The translations under genes were made by a program, and so were the position numbers. From an uncultured Alsobacter sp. (GTDB lineage Bacteria > Pseudomonadota > Alphaproteobacteria > Rhizobiales > Beijerinckiaceae): 58,349 nt of DNA. Numbering within the stretch: position 1 is the first letter of the stretch; each line of letters opens with the position of its first letter. Below are positions 16,820 to 26,501 of the stretch, in pieces. The DNA is taken from assembly GCF_945952055.1 (NCBI RefSeq), contig NZ_CAMFHB010000040.1, positions 1 through 58,349 on the forward strand. Reading direction: 5' to 3'. The notes under the pieces are model-generated. The model was not told where the DNA came from. It saw only the letters and a list, made by a program, of their open reading frames with translations, and made no database searches.

Positions 16820-17755
16820 CTACCCTGCCTTGGGAGCCGAGAGATGGCTGTAGACGTCGCTCACGCCATGAGCGTCGTACCAGGACAGCATCCGCCCCAT
16901 CGCGTCGCCGAAGGAGACCTTCGCGGTCCAGCCCAGCACCTGCCTCGTCCGCGACGGGTCGGGCACCACGGCAGGAACGTCGTCGTCGCCGACCGGAACG
17001 ACCTTGACGCCCGGATCGGGCGGCAGGCCGAGGTGCTCGCGTACGGCGTCGTAGACGTCGCGGATGGTCCGGCCCTCGCCGCTCGACACGTTGAAGATCC
17101 CGCTGGGCGCGCCGGCTTCCATGACGCGATCCACGGCCGCGAAGAAATCCTCCATGTCCAGGAAGTCCCGCGTGGCATCCGTGCAGAAGCAGCCCTGCCC
17201 GGCCTTGAGGCGCTTGTAGAAGGTCGGGATCGGCCCGATCGCCAGGCGAGGACCGATGACGGACGCGAGTCGCAGCGATGCGAAGGGCAGCCCGCTCATC
17301 GCGAGGTACTGTTCCCCCGCCACCTTCGAAATGCCGTAGCTCGTAAAGGGACGCAGGGGATGCTCGACGGGGATGGGAACCGCGTCGGGGCGCCCGTAGC
17401 ACAGCACGGTCTGGAAATTGACCACCCGCTCGACGCCGGCGGCCCGGGCCGCTTCGACAACGTTGACCATCCCCGCGACGTTGGTGGCGACGTCCTCGCG
17501 CCAATCGTCGGGATCCTTGTAGGCCGCAGCGCTGTGGACGACATGCGTCGGAGCGAACGCGGCGAAGGCACGATCGACGAGTTCCTTGTCCGCCACCGAC
17601 CCCTCGACGAGGCTCAAACCGGCGACGGGAGGCACGACCTCCCGCTTGCCCGTCGCGAAGTTGTCGATCACGAGGATCTCGTGACCCCGTGGCAGCCAGC
17701 GCTCGATGAGGTTGGACCCGAGGCAGCCGGCTCCGCCGGTGATCAGAATGCGCAT
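16820..17755 (-). CDS. WbmG/WbmH-type NAD-dependent sugar epimerase (first of pair)
   Basis: 311 residues from ATG 17755 (AGGG just upstream). Extended SDR: ILITGGAGCLGSNLIERW at the N-terminus, HSAAAYKDPDDW, NFQTVLCYGRP as the active-site strand, and SYGISKVAGE with the Tyr-x3-Lys pair. The sequence is paralogous to the gene 23 bp upstream (17779-18714), with the same length and the same AAAYKDPDDW / TASYKDPEDW and FQT-LCYG landmarks. Such pairs occur in Bordetella O-antigen loci as WbmG and WbmH, thought to be C4 or C5 epimerases on UDP-diacetamido-uronic acids. Which of the two this is cannot be settled by eye. Confidence 0.8.
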   Translation of the reverse strand: MRILITGGAGCLGSNLIERWLPRGHEILVIDNFATGKREVVPPVAGLSLVEGSVADKELVDRAFAAFAPTHVVHSAAAYKDPDDWREDVATNVAGMVNVVEAARAAGVERVVNFQTVLCYGRPDAVPIPVEHPLRPFTSYGISKVAGEQYLAMSGLPFASLRLASVIGPRLAIGPIPTFYKRLKAGQGCFCTDATRDFLDMEDFFAAVDRVMEAGAPSGIFNVSSGEGRTIRDVYDAVREHLGLPPDPGVKVVPVGDDDVPAVVPDPSRTRQVLGWTAKVSFGDAMGRMLSWYDAHGVSDVYSHLSAPKAG

Positions 17756-17778
17756 CGCCCTATTCCCTGGCCGGGGCC

Positions 17779-18714
17779 TCAGCCCCGGGCGTCCTTGAGG
17801 TGGGTGTAGCCGCCCTGCACGCCTTCCTGGCTCCAGCGCTCCACCGCCGCCTCGGCGATCTGCGACAGGGGCGTGAACTCGACGGAGCCGAAGTCCGAGA
17901 AGGTACGCGCGGGGTCGAGCAGGATCGAGGCTGCATCGTCCGGTCCGAGCGGCCGGATCTCGGGCTCGGGATAGGCGTTCAGCTTCATGGCCGTCACGAC
18001 CGCGTCGTAGAGCTCCTTGATCGCCACGTCCTTGCCGGACGAGAAGTGATAGGTGCCCCTGCCCTCGCCGTCGGCCGCGCGCACGACAACCTTGGCGAGG
18101 TCCCTCGCATAACAGAAGTCGCGACGGGCCGGCGTCACGAAGCACTTCTTTCCCTGCGACAGGCGCTCGTAGAAGATCGGCAGCGGGCCCGACACGTTGC
18201 GCTCGCCGATGACGTTGGCCAGACGGAACGTGACCCAGTCCACGCCCGAGAACTGCACGTAATGCTCGCCCGCGGTCTTGGAGATCGCGTAGCTCGAGTT
18301 GACCGGGTTGATGGGATGGTCGAGCTGGATCGGCTGCTGGATGGGCTTCGTGCCGTAGCACAGCGCGGTCTGGAAATAGACGAGGCGCGACACGCCGTGC
18401 GTCTTGGACGCCTTGGCGATGTTGGCCGTTCCGACGGCGTTGACCAGGGCATCGGTGCCCCAGTCCTCGGGATCCTTGTAGGACGCGGCCGTGTGCACCA
18501 CGACCTCGGGCTTGAAGTCGGAGAACAGGCCATCCACGACCTTGGCATCGGCGATCGTGTCCTCGACGAGCGTCAGCCGATCGTGGCCCTTCAGGTTGTC
18601 GCGTCGGCCGGTCGCGAAGTTGTCGATGGCCACGACCGTGTCGCCCCGGGCCAGCAGCATGTCGATGACGGTCGAGCCCACCTGGCCCGCACCGCCCGTC
18701 ACGAACACCTTCAT
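17779..18714 (-). CDS. WbmH/WbmG-type NAD-dependent sugar epimerase (second of pair)
   Basis: 311 residues from ATG 18714, where the Rossmann motif starts (MKVFVTGGAGQVGS); the frame is open further upstream but that sequence is not family-like. Landmarks are IDNFATGRRDNL, HTAASYKDPEDW, VYFQTALCYGTKPIQQP, SSYAISKTAGEHY, GPLPIFYERLSQGKKC and PLGPDDAASILLDP. These are the stretches I associate with Bordetella WbmH, for which crystal structures exist. It should bind NAD and epimerise or oxidise a UDP-sugar acid in the cytoplasm. It lies 34 bp after the AsnB-like gene at 18749 in the same operon. Confidence 0.8.
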   Translation of the reverse strand: MKVFVTGGAGQVGSTVIDMLLARGDTVVAIDNFATGRRDNLKGHDRLTLVEDTIADAKVVDGLFSDFKPEVVVHTAASYKDPEDWGTDALVNAVGTANIAKASKTHGVSRLVYFQTALCYGTKPIQQPIQLDHPINPVNSSYAISKTAGEHYVQFSGVDWVTFRLANVIGERNVSGPLPIFYERLSQGKKCFVTPARRDFCYARDLAKVVVRAADGEGRGTYHFSSGKDVAIKELYDAVVTAMKLNAYPEPEIRPLGPDDAASILLDPARTFSDFGSVEFTPLSQIAEAAVERWSQEGVQGGYTHLKDARG

Positions 18715-18748
18715 GTCAAACCTCTCGATTGCGTTTGCGGGGCCCTTA

Positions 18749-20665
18749 TCACGCCTTCGCCATGGCGCGAAACTCGGGCGCACGGTCGTGAAAGCGCTGG
18801 TGCCAGAGCTCCAGGCTGAGCAGCCCCCACGTCTTGCGCGAGAACCGGGACGCCGTGCCGAAGCTCGACAGGATCACGTCGCTGTTGAGGTAAGGCCTGT
18901 GCTTGAGGCGCTGCTCGGCGAAGAGATCGGTGACGAAGTCCTTCAGCGGGCCCTCGAGCCACTCCTTGAGCGGCACCGGGAAGCCCATCTTGTCGCGGCG
19001 ATCGACGATCGAGCGGGGCAGGACGTCCTTGTAGACGGACTTCATCAGCTGCTTCATTTGCCCCCCCTTGAACTTCACGTCCGCGGGAACTGTGGCCAGG
19101 AACTCGACCAGTGGATGGTCGAGGAACGGCACGCGGCTCTCCAGCCCGTGCGCCATGCTCATGCGATCCTCGACGTGGAGCAGCGCCGGAAGCAGGCACT
19201 TGAAGTCGAAATGGGTCATCTTGTCGAAGTAGGCTTCCTTGCGGACGTTGTCGCGGTTGTTGAAGATGGAGCGGAAGGCCTCGAAGACCCGCGTCCTGTC
19301 GAGAGCCGCCCAGTCCACCTCGCCAACCATGTCGGTGGACCGATCCACCAGGCGATAATAGCGCTTGTCGAGATCGTCGAAGAGGCCCTCGCGCCAGAAC
19401 TCCTTGATCATGGGCTTGTATTCGCGAAGCAGGCCCAGGTTGGGAACGACGGACTCGATGGTAACGAGGAAGTTGCCGGACTTGTACGTCCCGTCGATGG
19501 CCGCCTTGATGCTCTGCTCGAGATAGGCCACCAGATAGCGCGCGTAGCCGCCCAGCAGTTCGTCGCCGCCCTGCCCGCCCAGGACGACCTTCAGGTGCCT
19601 GGCCGCAAGCGCCGACACCATGAATTGCGGGAACGAGCCCGGGCCCGCGACGGGGAAGTCGAGGTGGTAGATGACGTCCCCGATGTGGCGGCGAAAGTCG
19701 TCCGCGGTGATGTCGGCGATGTGGAGATTCATGCCGGCGAGATCGGTGGCCGTGCGTGCGTAGTCGCTTTCGTCGTAGCCGGAATATTCGAGGAAGCGGC
19801 CGTGGAAGGCGTCCTTGTTGGCATGGTCGGCCTGCGACGCGAGGATCGCGACAAGGCTGGAATCGAGGCCGCCGGAAACGTATCCCCCGACCGGAACGTC
19901 GGCGCGAAGGTGGACCTTCATGCTGTCGGCGACGAGTTCGCGGAAGCGCTCCTCGAAGTACCGCGGGCTGTGGTCCCAATCGACCTCGTACTGGACGTCC
20001 CAGTAGCGGCGGACGCCCACCACGCCGTCCTCGACGACGAGCACATGCCCCGGCAGCAGTCCCTGGACGCCCTTGAACAGCGTCTTCTCGCCAATCGTGT
20101 ACTGGAACGTCAGGTATTCGGCGAGAGCGTCCTCGTCGGTCTCGATGCCGGGCAGGAACGGCAACAGCGACTTCGCCTCCGAGGCGAAGTAGACGATCCC
20201 GTCGACCGCGGCGTAGTAGAAGGGCTTGATGCCGAAGCGGTCGCGTGCGGCCAGCAGGCGATTGCGGCGACCGTCCCAGAGCGCGAAGGCGAACATGCCG
20301 CGCAGGTGGTTGACGCAGTCGTCGCCCCATTTCTCATAGGCTGCGAGGATGACCTCGGTGTCGGAGTGGGACCGGAAAGTCCACGCGCCCGCAAGTTCCT
20401 CCCGCAGTTCCAGGAAGTTGTAGATTTCTCCGTTGAAGCTGATGACGGTCCCGTTGGGCCCGTGCATGGGCTGTGCGCCGGATGCGGTCAGGTCGATAAT
20501 CGCGAGCCGCCTGTGCGCCAGGCCCACCGTTCCTCCCGGCCCGGACCAGTGCCCCAGCCCGTCGGGCCCGCGATGGGCGATCAGGCTCGACATGACCTCG
20601 AGGACCTTGTCCGCCCTGCGCTCATCGAGCCCACGCGGCGTGACGAAACCGGCGATACCACACAT
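18749..20665 (-). CDS. Asparagine-synthetase-like glutamine amidotransferase (1 of 4)
   Basis: 638 residues. The Ntn glutaminase domain is intact: Cys2 nucleophile (MCGIAGF), AHRRLAIIDL, FNGEIYN and SDTEV. The synthetase domain has the ATP pyrophosphatase loop SGGLDSS (264-270), GGQGGDELLGGY and an RVPFLDHPLVEF stretch. Free asparagine synthesis needs only one such enzyme, while this window has four, all in glycan context. Homologs in P. aeruginosa (WbpS) and Bordetella O-antigen loci are proposed to amidate hexuronic acids to uronamides. ATG 20665 overlaps the stop of the glycosyltransferase before it (TGATG). Amidation of a UDP-sugar acid, or of the polymer, is inferred. Confidence 0.8.
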   Translation of the reverse strand: MCGIAGFVTPRGLDERRADKVLEVMSSLIAHRGPDGLGHWSGPGGTVGLAHRRLAIIDLTASGAQPMHGPNGTVISFNGEIYNFLELREELAGAWTFRSHSDTEVILAAYEKWGDDCVNHLRGMFAFALWDGRRNRLLAARDRFGIKPFYYAAVDGIVYFASEAKSLLPFLPGIETDEDALAEYLTFQYTIGEKTLFKGVQGLLPGHVLVVEDGVVGVRRYWDVQYEVDWDHSPRYFEERFRELVADSMKVHLRADVPVGGYVSGGLDSSLVAILASQADHANKDAFHGRFLEYSGYDESDYARTATDLAGMNLHIADITADDFRRHIGDVIYHLDFPVAGPGSFPQFMVSALAARHLKVVLGGQGGDELLGGYARYLVAYLEQSIKAAIDGTYKSGNFLVTIESVVPNLGLLREYKPMIKEFWREGLFDDLDKRYYRLVDRSTDMVGEVDWAALDRTRVFEAFRSIFNNRDNVRKEAYFDKMTHFDFKCLLPALLHVEDRMSMAHGLESRVPFLDHPLVEFLATVPADVKFKGGQMKQLMKSVYKDVLPRSIVDRRDKMGFPVPLKEWLEGPLKDFVTDLFAEQRLKHRPYLNSDVILSSFGTASRFSRKTWGLLSLELWHQRFHDRAPEFRAMAKA

Positions 20666-21966
20666 CAGCTTTCGGCCTCCTGACCGGCCAGGGCCTTCAT
20701 CCCTGGAGTGCGCCCGCCGGACGACCGGGCCTGCGTGACCTCGGCGACGAGCGCCATCAGCCGTTGCTCGTCATCCATCCACGAGAGCCGCGACGAGACG
20801 GTCGCAATGTCGGGAAACGAAGCGCGCGGCGCGTCGAGGAGAGCTTGCACCGCGTCCCTCATCGTGGCGGCGGTGAATGTCTCGACGCACAGGCCGACCC
20901 TCGCGTCGCCTACGGTCGCCACGAGCTGCGGGAGCGCCGGGTAGACGATCGGCAGCCCGGCGGCGAGAACCTGGAAGAAGCCGTTGGGCAGGGCCTCGCG
21001 ATAGTTCTCGGAGCGCGACTTGTAGATCACGAGCCCGGCATCGGCGTCGCGGATGAAGGGGACCACTTCGCGAGACGGTCGACCGAGACCGGCGTGCACC
21101 CTCGTGCGGGCCGGATGGCTCGCGAAGCCGTCCAGCCCATCCTCGTAGCCGTGGCCGACGAATGCGACGTGCACGCGATCCGGCAGGGCCGCCAGCGCAT
21201 CGAGCAGCTCCCCCACCGCCATGCCCGGCTTGTAGTTGCCGGCGACGACGAGGAGCCGGTCCTCCCCCGAGAGCCCAACGACCTGGCGCAACGTCCGCGC
21301 AGGCACCTGATCGAGGCGCGGATCATGGGCGTTGCGAAGGACCACGGGCCGGCGGCCGAACGCCCCTTCGATCAGGTCCGCCGTTCCCGCGCTGACCGTG
21401 ACCAGCCCGTCGCAGCCGGCCACGCATTCGGCCTCGCGCCGGCGAAAGAAGGGCATCATCCAGCGCCGGTCGAACGGGGGCATCTCGTCCGGCCGCCTGA
21501 TGCCCTGGTAGAAATCGTGGGCATCGTAGATGACCGGCACGCCCAGGGACGCGGCGAGCCCGGACACGGCGCGATAGAGCTCGTAGGAGTGCACGTAGTA
21601 GAGGGAGGCAGGCGGGATCCGGCGGCCCACCGCGTAGCGACGCCTGTGTTCGATGCGGAGCGCGGCATACAGCGCCAATTCCCCCGGGAGGCCGAAACGG
21701 CCTTCCCGAGCTCTCGTCAGCAGGGGGGCTGCGCGGCCGGCCGTGCGGATGGATCGCGGCAGGACGGTCGCCCCGCGGCGATCCCCCGTCGATCCGACCA
21801 CCGCGCACTGCAGTCCGACGCAGGGATCCTCGGCGCTGGCCACCGATTCCCAGATCAGGGAGCGATAGCCGGCCCGCGCCAGACTTTCCGCGACGCGGAT
21901 CGTGCGGCTGTCGGAGGCCGCGGCCACCGGCGTCAGGGAAACAGCGACCTTGTCGGGTCCCCGCAT
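20665..21966 (-). CDS. Glycosyltransferase family 4-like protein
   Basis: 433 residues, tied to both neighbours by 1-nt TGATG overlaps at start (21966) and stop (20665). The N-terminal domain begins KVAVSLTPVAAASDSRTIRVAESL, a GT4 pattern with an R-I-RVAESL helix, and contains YVHSYELYRAV and YDAHDFYQG. The C-terminal domain contains LLVVAGNYKPGM, HVAFVGHGY and the sugar-nucleotide loop ENYREALPNGFFQVLAAGLPIV, an EX7E-like element. It is flanked by two AsnB-like amidotransferases, so these three products are made together. It probably transfers an amidated amino sugar to the growing glycan in the cytoplasm; donor and linkage are unknown. Confidence 0.8.
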   Translation of the reverse strand: MRGPDKVAVSLTPVAAASDSRTIRVAESLARAGYRSLIWESVASAEDPCVGLQCAVVGSTGDRRGATVLPRSIRTAGRAAPLLTRAREGRFGLPGELALYAALRIEHRRRYAVGRRIPPASLYYVHSYELYRAVSGLAASLGVPVIYDAHDFYQGIRRPDEMPPFDRRWMMPFFRRREAECVAGCDGLVTVSAGTADLIEGAFGRRPVVLRNAHDPRLDQVPARTLRQVVGLSGEDRLLVVAGNYKPGMAVGELLDALAALPDRVHVAFVGHGYEDGLDGFASHPARTRVHAGLGRPSREVVPFIRDADAGLVIYKSRSENYREALPNGFFQVLAAGLPIVYPALPQLVATVGDARVGLCVETFTAATMRDAVQALLDAPRASFPDIATVSSRLSWMDDEQRLMALVAEVTQARSSGGRTPGMKALAGQEAES

Positions 21967-23870
21967 CAAAGGCTCACCCCGTGCAGGCGCCCCCAGATGC
22001 CGATGTTGATCACCCGCCACAAGGTGAAGTCGAGGGTCCGGGCGCCATCCAGCATCTCGTTGAGGAAGGCGCGCGTGCCGGCCGGGTTCAGCAGGTCCTT
22101 GTACATGGACAGCGTCTGCTCGATTCCGTCGATGGCCATCCCCCGGGCGGGGCCCCGGAACCATTCGGATTCCGGTGTCGCGAAGCCGAGCTTGTCGCGC
22201 CGGTTGGCGATGACATCGGGAAGGATGCCCGTCATGGCCCGACGGAGCACCCGCTTGGTGTCGCCATGGACGATCTTGTGGCGCGATCCCAGGCCGATGC
22301 AGAACTCGACCAGGCGATGGTCGAGGAACGGGACGCGGGCCTCGATGCCGTGCGCCATGCTGTTGCGGTCTTCCCAGTGCAGCAGCATCGGCAGATTGGA
22401 GCCCTGCGTGAGCGCCACGCACAGTTCTCCGATGCTCTTCACCGTGGGTCGTCCGATCTCCCGCAGCGCTCTGTCGAAGGCATTGGGCTCGTTGGCGAGG
22501 CTCGCGAAGGCCGGCGAGTTCAGCCAGTCGTGCTGCGCCAGCGAGGTGCGCTGCCGGCGCACGATCTGGGCGAGCCGTCCGGGCAGGAGCGGCAGCAGCG
22601 CGGTCTTGAGCTGCTCGCCGACCGCGAGCCCATGGTACTCGCGCCGCCGCACGACCGTGCGCAGCAGGTCTATCGCCTGCCGGCGGCGCACCAGGTCTGC
22701 GATGTAATAGCCGAAGCCGCCATGGTAGCCGGCGAGCTGCTCGTCGGCTCCCTGCCCGTCGAGCATCACCTTCACGCCGACCTCGCGGGCCGTCTTGAAC
22801 ACGCTCCACTGGGCGAAGATGCTCGTCGAGCCATAAGGCTCGTCCTGCTGCCAGGTGATCTCCTGGGCGCGCGAGAACGCGTCCGACACGGTCGGATAGA
22901 CGAAGTGCGGGTCGCAGGCCGTCTCTGCGATGACGGCGTCCATGAAGGGCCGCTCATCCACCGACTTCTCGGCATAGCAGGCGCTCACCGTGTTGATGCG
23001 CGCCTCATGGCCTTGTTGCCGGAGAGCGCGGTCCATCAGGCAGACGATCGCCGAGCTGTCCAGTCCGCCCGACAGGCAGGAGCCGATCGGCACGTCGGCC
23101 CGCAGGTGCATGCGCACGCTGTCGGCCAGCAGGGTGCGGAACTGGTCGGCTGCATCGGCTTCCGTGATCTCGCCGCTGCCCGGCTCGAGCACGTCGTACC
23201 AGCGCCGCACCGGCAGCTCGTCGCCTGGCCGCCAGTCCGACAGGCGCACGGTGGCGCATTCGCCGCCGCGCAACTGGCGAATGCCGGCGAACATCGTCTC
23301 GCCCGTATGGTCGCTGATCCCGCCGGAGACGAAGTCGCGCACCCGTGCCACGTTCATCCGCCGCTCGACGGACGGCAGGGCGAGCAGCTGCTTGATCTCC
23401 GAGCCGAACCCGAGTCCCTGCGGCAGGGCGACGAAGTAAAGCGGCTTGATGCCGAAGCGGTCGCGGGCCACCAGCAGGGTCTTCTCGCGCTCGTCCCAGA
23501 GGACGAAGGCGAACATGCCCATGAGGCGCGGCAGGCAATCGTCTCCCCACTGCGCATAGGCTGCGAGCAGCACCTCGCTGTCGCTGTCGGTCCTGAAGAC
23601 GTGGCCCTTCGCCTTCAACTCCTCACGCAGCTCGATGTAGTTGTAGATCTCGCCGTTGAAGACCAGCCAGTAGCGCCCGTCACCGAAGTGCATGGGCTGC
23701 AGCGCCGCATCGCTCAGGTCGATGATGGCCAGCCTGCGGTGACCCAACGCCAGCGGCCCCGCGGGCGTGTCACGGACGACCCATCCCTCGCCATCGGGCC
23801 CGCGATGGGCGACGATGTCCAGCGAGGCCTTGTTGGGAGCGAGGCCCAGGGAGGCAAAGATTCCGCACAT
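21966..23870 (-). CDS. Asparagine-synthetase-like glutamine amidotransferase (2 of 4)
   Basis: 634 residues from ATG 23870. It has Cys2 (MCGIFASLG), LGHRRLAIIDL, FNGEIYNYIE, SDSEVLLAAY and the synthetase loop SGGLDSS (267-273). LDGQGADEQLAGYHGG stands where the usual G-GGDE-FGGY element lies, so the second glycine is replaced by Ala (GADE). The N-terminal region between Cys2 and HRGPDG is about ten residues shorter than in the other copies. It is divergent from the 18749 gene, so the two are not recent duplicates and may amidate different sugars. Stop and next start overlap (TGATG). Confidence 0.8.
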   Translation of the reverse strand: MCGIFASLGLAPNKASLDIVAHRGPDGEGWVVRDTPAGPLALGHRRLAIIDLSDAALQPMHFGDGRYWLVFNGEIYNYIELREELKAKGHVFRTDSDSEVLLAAYAQWGDDCLPRLMGMFAFVLWDEREKTLLVARDRFGIKPLYFVALPQGLGFGSEIKQLLALPSVERRMNVARVRDFVSGGISDHTGETMFAGIRQLRGGECATVRLSDWRPGDELPVRRWYDVLEPGSGEITEADAADQFRTLLADSVRMHLRADVPIGSCLSGGLDSSAIVCLMDRALRQQGHEARINTVSACYAEKSVDERPFMDAVIAETACDPHFVYPTVSDAFSRAQEITWQQDEPYGSTSIFAQWSVFKTAREVGVKVMLDGQGADEQLAGYHGGFGYYIADLVRRRQAIDLLRTVVRRREYHGLAVGEQLKTALLPLLPGRLAQIVRRQRTSLAQHDWLNSPAFASLANEPNAFDRALREIGRPTVKSIGELCVALTQGSNLPMLLHWEDRNSMAHGIEARVPFLDHRLVEFCIGLGSRHKIVHGDTKRVLRRAMTGILPDVIANRRDKLGFATPESEWFRGPARGMAIDGIEQTLSMYKDLLNPAGTRAFLNEMLDGARTLDFTLWRVINIGIWGRLHGVSL

Positions 23871-23873
23871 GGT

Positions 23874-26501
23874 TCAGGCTCTCCCGATGGCACCGGCATA
23901 GGCGGAGAGCAGGGCCTTGGCCTCCTGCTCCCAGCACAGTTCGCGCGCGACGTCGAGCGAGCGCGCCTTGTAGGCCCGGATCGAGTCCCGGGTGAGACCG
24001 TTGACGACCCTGGCGATACCGACCTCGTCGGCGTTCGGCAGCAGGACACCCGCGCCGGTCGCGTTGACGATGCGGCTCATCTCCGGCAGGTCGCTCACGC
24101 ACACCGCCAGCCCTGCCATGATGTATTCGAAGAGCTTGTTGGGCAGCACGTATTCATGCTGCTTGGACAGCCTCGGCATGCAGAAGAACCCGACATCGAA
24201 CGCCGCCGCTTCCTGCACGAGGGCGGTCATCGGCACCGGCGGGGCCAGAGTGACCCGGTCGGCAACGCCCTCACGTTCGATCAGGCGGCGCAGCCCCTCC
24301 AGATAATCGTCGTTCCCGGGGCCGCGAATGGTCACGGCGAACTCCGGCCGCCAATGCTTGACCGATCGGATCATCGGTTCGAGCCCGCGAACGGGAGCGA
24401 CGATCCCGTGGTAAAGGACCCGGATCTTCTCCGTCTCGGGTGACGGCTGCACCGACTGATAGAGTGGCGTGTTTCGAATGAGCATGGGGCGCGAAGGCAG
24501 GCGGTAGACCCGCTGCAACCCGTCGGCGATGCCATCGGAGACCGTCGAAACCACCTTGGCCCGGCCGATATAGGCCGACTCGATCGCCTTGACGACGGGG
24601 CGATTGAAAAGCCGCCACTTGAGGCGCTCCATGTACTCGTTCACGGCAAACTCGTGGGTGTCGTACACGAACACCCCGCCGCGCTCCTCCGCCAACCGCG
24701 CGGCCAGCGGCAGCATCAGCCAGTCATTTGCAACCCAAAGATCGGCCTCGATGCCCTTGCTCGACTGATAAAGCTCCTGGATGGACGTCCAGGACCAATA
24801 CATGTCGAGCGCAGTCTGGGTCGAGACCCTCGTGCGCTGAATGCGCAAGGCCAGCCCGGCACGGCTCTTCAGGCGGTGATACGGAGCAAGCGCGGAGCTG
24901 ACCACACGTCTGCCGGCCCGATAACCCTGCCGGAGAGACTCGTGGGTCTGGGCCGGCAACGTCTGTCGCGCAACGGTCTTGACGAGTTTCCTGACCTTCA
25001 TCCCGCGCGTGGCTGCAGGCACGGACGGCTCGACCACCGACGCGCTGTCGGCTTCCACCTCGGCCTGAAGACCGGGCGTGGCCACCGGAGCCGGGTGGCT
25101 CGCGTCGTAGCTCGGCCAGACAGGCCTTTTGGAGCGCGCCCCGGGCTGACCGACAGCGGCCACGGACCAGCCCGCATGGAAGAGTGCGTCCCCCTGCCGC
25201 CTCACGCGCGGGTCATCCGGGATCTTGGACAGCGACAGGAGGCATGCGCGCGGAGGAGCCACGGTCCGGTCTCCCGGGCCGGTCGTCCGTGGGATGCGCA
25301 GGCCTTCGATCACACCGGCATGGCGTTCTGCCGGATCGTCGCTCGCCACGGCGGTCACGGCCGCTCGGTCGAACGGGACACCCCGTCGTTCCAGCGTGTC
25401 GGAAATCCAGCCGAGGACGTTGCGCGCCAGGCCCCGATACGTCAGCCCCTCGTCGCTCAGCAGCAGCGCGCGGGTCGCCCGTATCCGCCTCTCGTTCTCC
25501 GCCTCGTTCGCCATTTCGGCCCAAACGTCCTCGAAGTTGCCGAAGTCGCGGTCGAGTTGGATGTAGTGTTCGCCCGGTTTCATGCCGGGCACGTAGGTTC
25601 CCTCAGACAGGATCTGGCACGTTCCCGCCAACGCCGACTCGAAGATCCGCGGCGACACGGTGTCGTACTGGTGGACACCGTCGAGGCCCGGAAAACAGGC
25701 CTCCGCGACGTCCTCGAACGCTGCGCCGGGATGCTCGGCAATGAAGGCGTTGACCTTGCGCCGGATGTCTCCGACCGGATCGGCGAGAGAACTCCCGCTC
25801 GGCGTGCCCAGAGTGAAGCGACTGTTGCCCAGGAATGCGAGCCAGGCATCGCCGTTCAGGCTGTCGGCTTCCCTTGTCGATATGTCGAGTGCAAGCCCTC
25901 GTCCGGCTGCTGCTTGGGTAAAGCGGGACGCGATGTCCGCCTTCAGCTGCCCGAAACTTCCAAAATACGCCGGAAGCTTGCGGGCCCGATATCCGACGTC
26001 GATGGAGCGTTCTCCGAACGGCTTCGCCACGCGGTCCGCCAACATTGCGTCCGCGCCGTCGAGATACCCCGTCAACGAGAGGTGGACATCCGCTTGCGCC
26101 GATGCTCGCGGCAGCAACAGATAGCTGAATCTCGAATAGGGCGTGGCAATGATATCGATCTTCCAGTCCGCCAGCCAATCGTCCAGATAAGCACAATGAT
26201 CGTAGTCGTCCTGCGGGAAGGCAATCTTCACCGCGCTGCTTCGAGCGACGAACGCAAATCGATCGAGAATACGATCAAACGAGTCCGCGCGTGGTTTGGC
26301 CCAACGCCAACAAAGATACGTCGTGTCGATGAGGATGACATCGAAGCGGCCGAACTCGACCGATGGGTCGAGGGGATGGTTCACGCCCTGAAACACGTAG
26401 TCGTGTTGGGGCGCGTACTTCGGAAGGAAAAACGCATGGTTGATCGACGTGCGCCGTGCGCTCTCGACATTCTCTATGCCGTGAAGGATCAGGATGCGCA
26501 T
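23874..26501 (-). CDS. Two-module glycosyltransferase (CgeB-like plus GT4-like)
   Basis: 875 residues, about twice a usual glycosyltransferase. Residues ~1-390 start RILILHGIENVESARRT and include FPQDDYDHC and SPRIFESALAGTCQILSEG with HYIQLDRDFGNFEDVW, the CgeB-type donor region. Residues ~425-870 begin RACLLSLSKIPDDPRVRRQG, a GT4 opening, and contain YDTHEFAVNEYMERLKWR, VSTVSDGIADGL, VLYHGIVAPVRGLEPMI and PNKLFEYIMAGLAVC. A basic linker (~480-560) joins them. Two active sites in one chain suggest that two consecutive sugars are added by one enzyme. It lies 3 bp before asnB copy 2. Nothing seen indicates that either module is degraded. Confidence 0.8.
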   Translation of the reverse strand: MRILILHGIENVESARRTSINHAFFLPKYAPQHDYVFQGVNHPLDPSVEFGRFDVILIDTTYLCWRWAKPRADSFDRILDRFAFVARSSAVKIAFPQDDYDHCAYLDDWLADWKIDIIATPYSRFSYLLLPRASAQADVHLSLTGYLDGADAMLADRVAKPFGERSIDVGYRARKLPAYFGSFGQLKADIASRFTQAAAGRGLALDISTREADSLNGDAWLAFLGNSRFTLGTPSGSSLADPVGDIRRKVNAFIAEHPGAAFEDVAEACFPGLDGVHQYDTVSPRIFESALAGTCQILSEGTYVPGMKPGEHYIQLDRDFGNFEDVWAEMANEAENERRIRATRALLLSDEGLTYRGLARNVLGWISDTLERRGVPFDRAAVTAVASDDPAERHAGVIEGLRIPRTTGPGDRTVAPPRACLLSLSKIPDDPRVRRQGDALFHAGWSVAAVGQPGARSKRPVWPSYDASHPAPVATPGLQAEVEADSASVVEPSVPAATRGMKVRKLVKTVARQTLPAQTHESLRQGYRAGRRVVSSALAPYHRLKSRAGLALRIQRTRVSTQTALDMYWSWTSIQELYQSSKGIEADLWVANDWLMLPLAARLAEERGGVFVYDTHEFAVNEYMERLKWRLFNRPVVKAIESAYIGRAKVVSTVSDGIADGLQRVYRLPSRPMLIRNTPLYQSVQPSPETEKIRVLYHGIVAPVRGLEPMIRSVKHWRPEFAVTIRGPGNDDYLEGLRRLIEREGVADRVTLAPPVPMTALVQEAAAFDVGFFCMPRLSKQHEYVLPNKLFEYIMAGLAVCVSDLPEMSRIVNATGAGVLLPNADEVGIARVVNGLTRDSIRAYKARSLDVARELCWEQEAKALLSAYAGAIGRA

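Noticed and set aside
14334-17504. A single 1056-codon minus-strand frame covering the SGNH gene, flippase and an epimerase
   Set aside because: Only its end is the SGNH protein. The rest is out of frame with the flippase and epimerase, whose own frames show clear homology.
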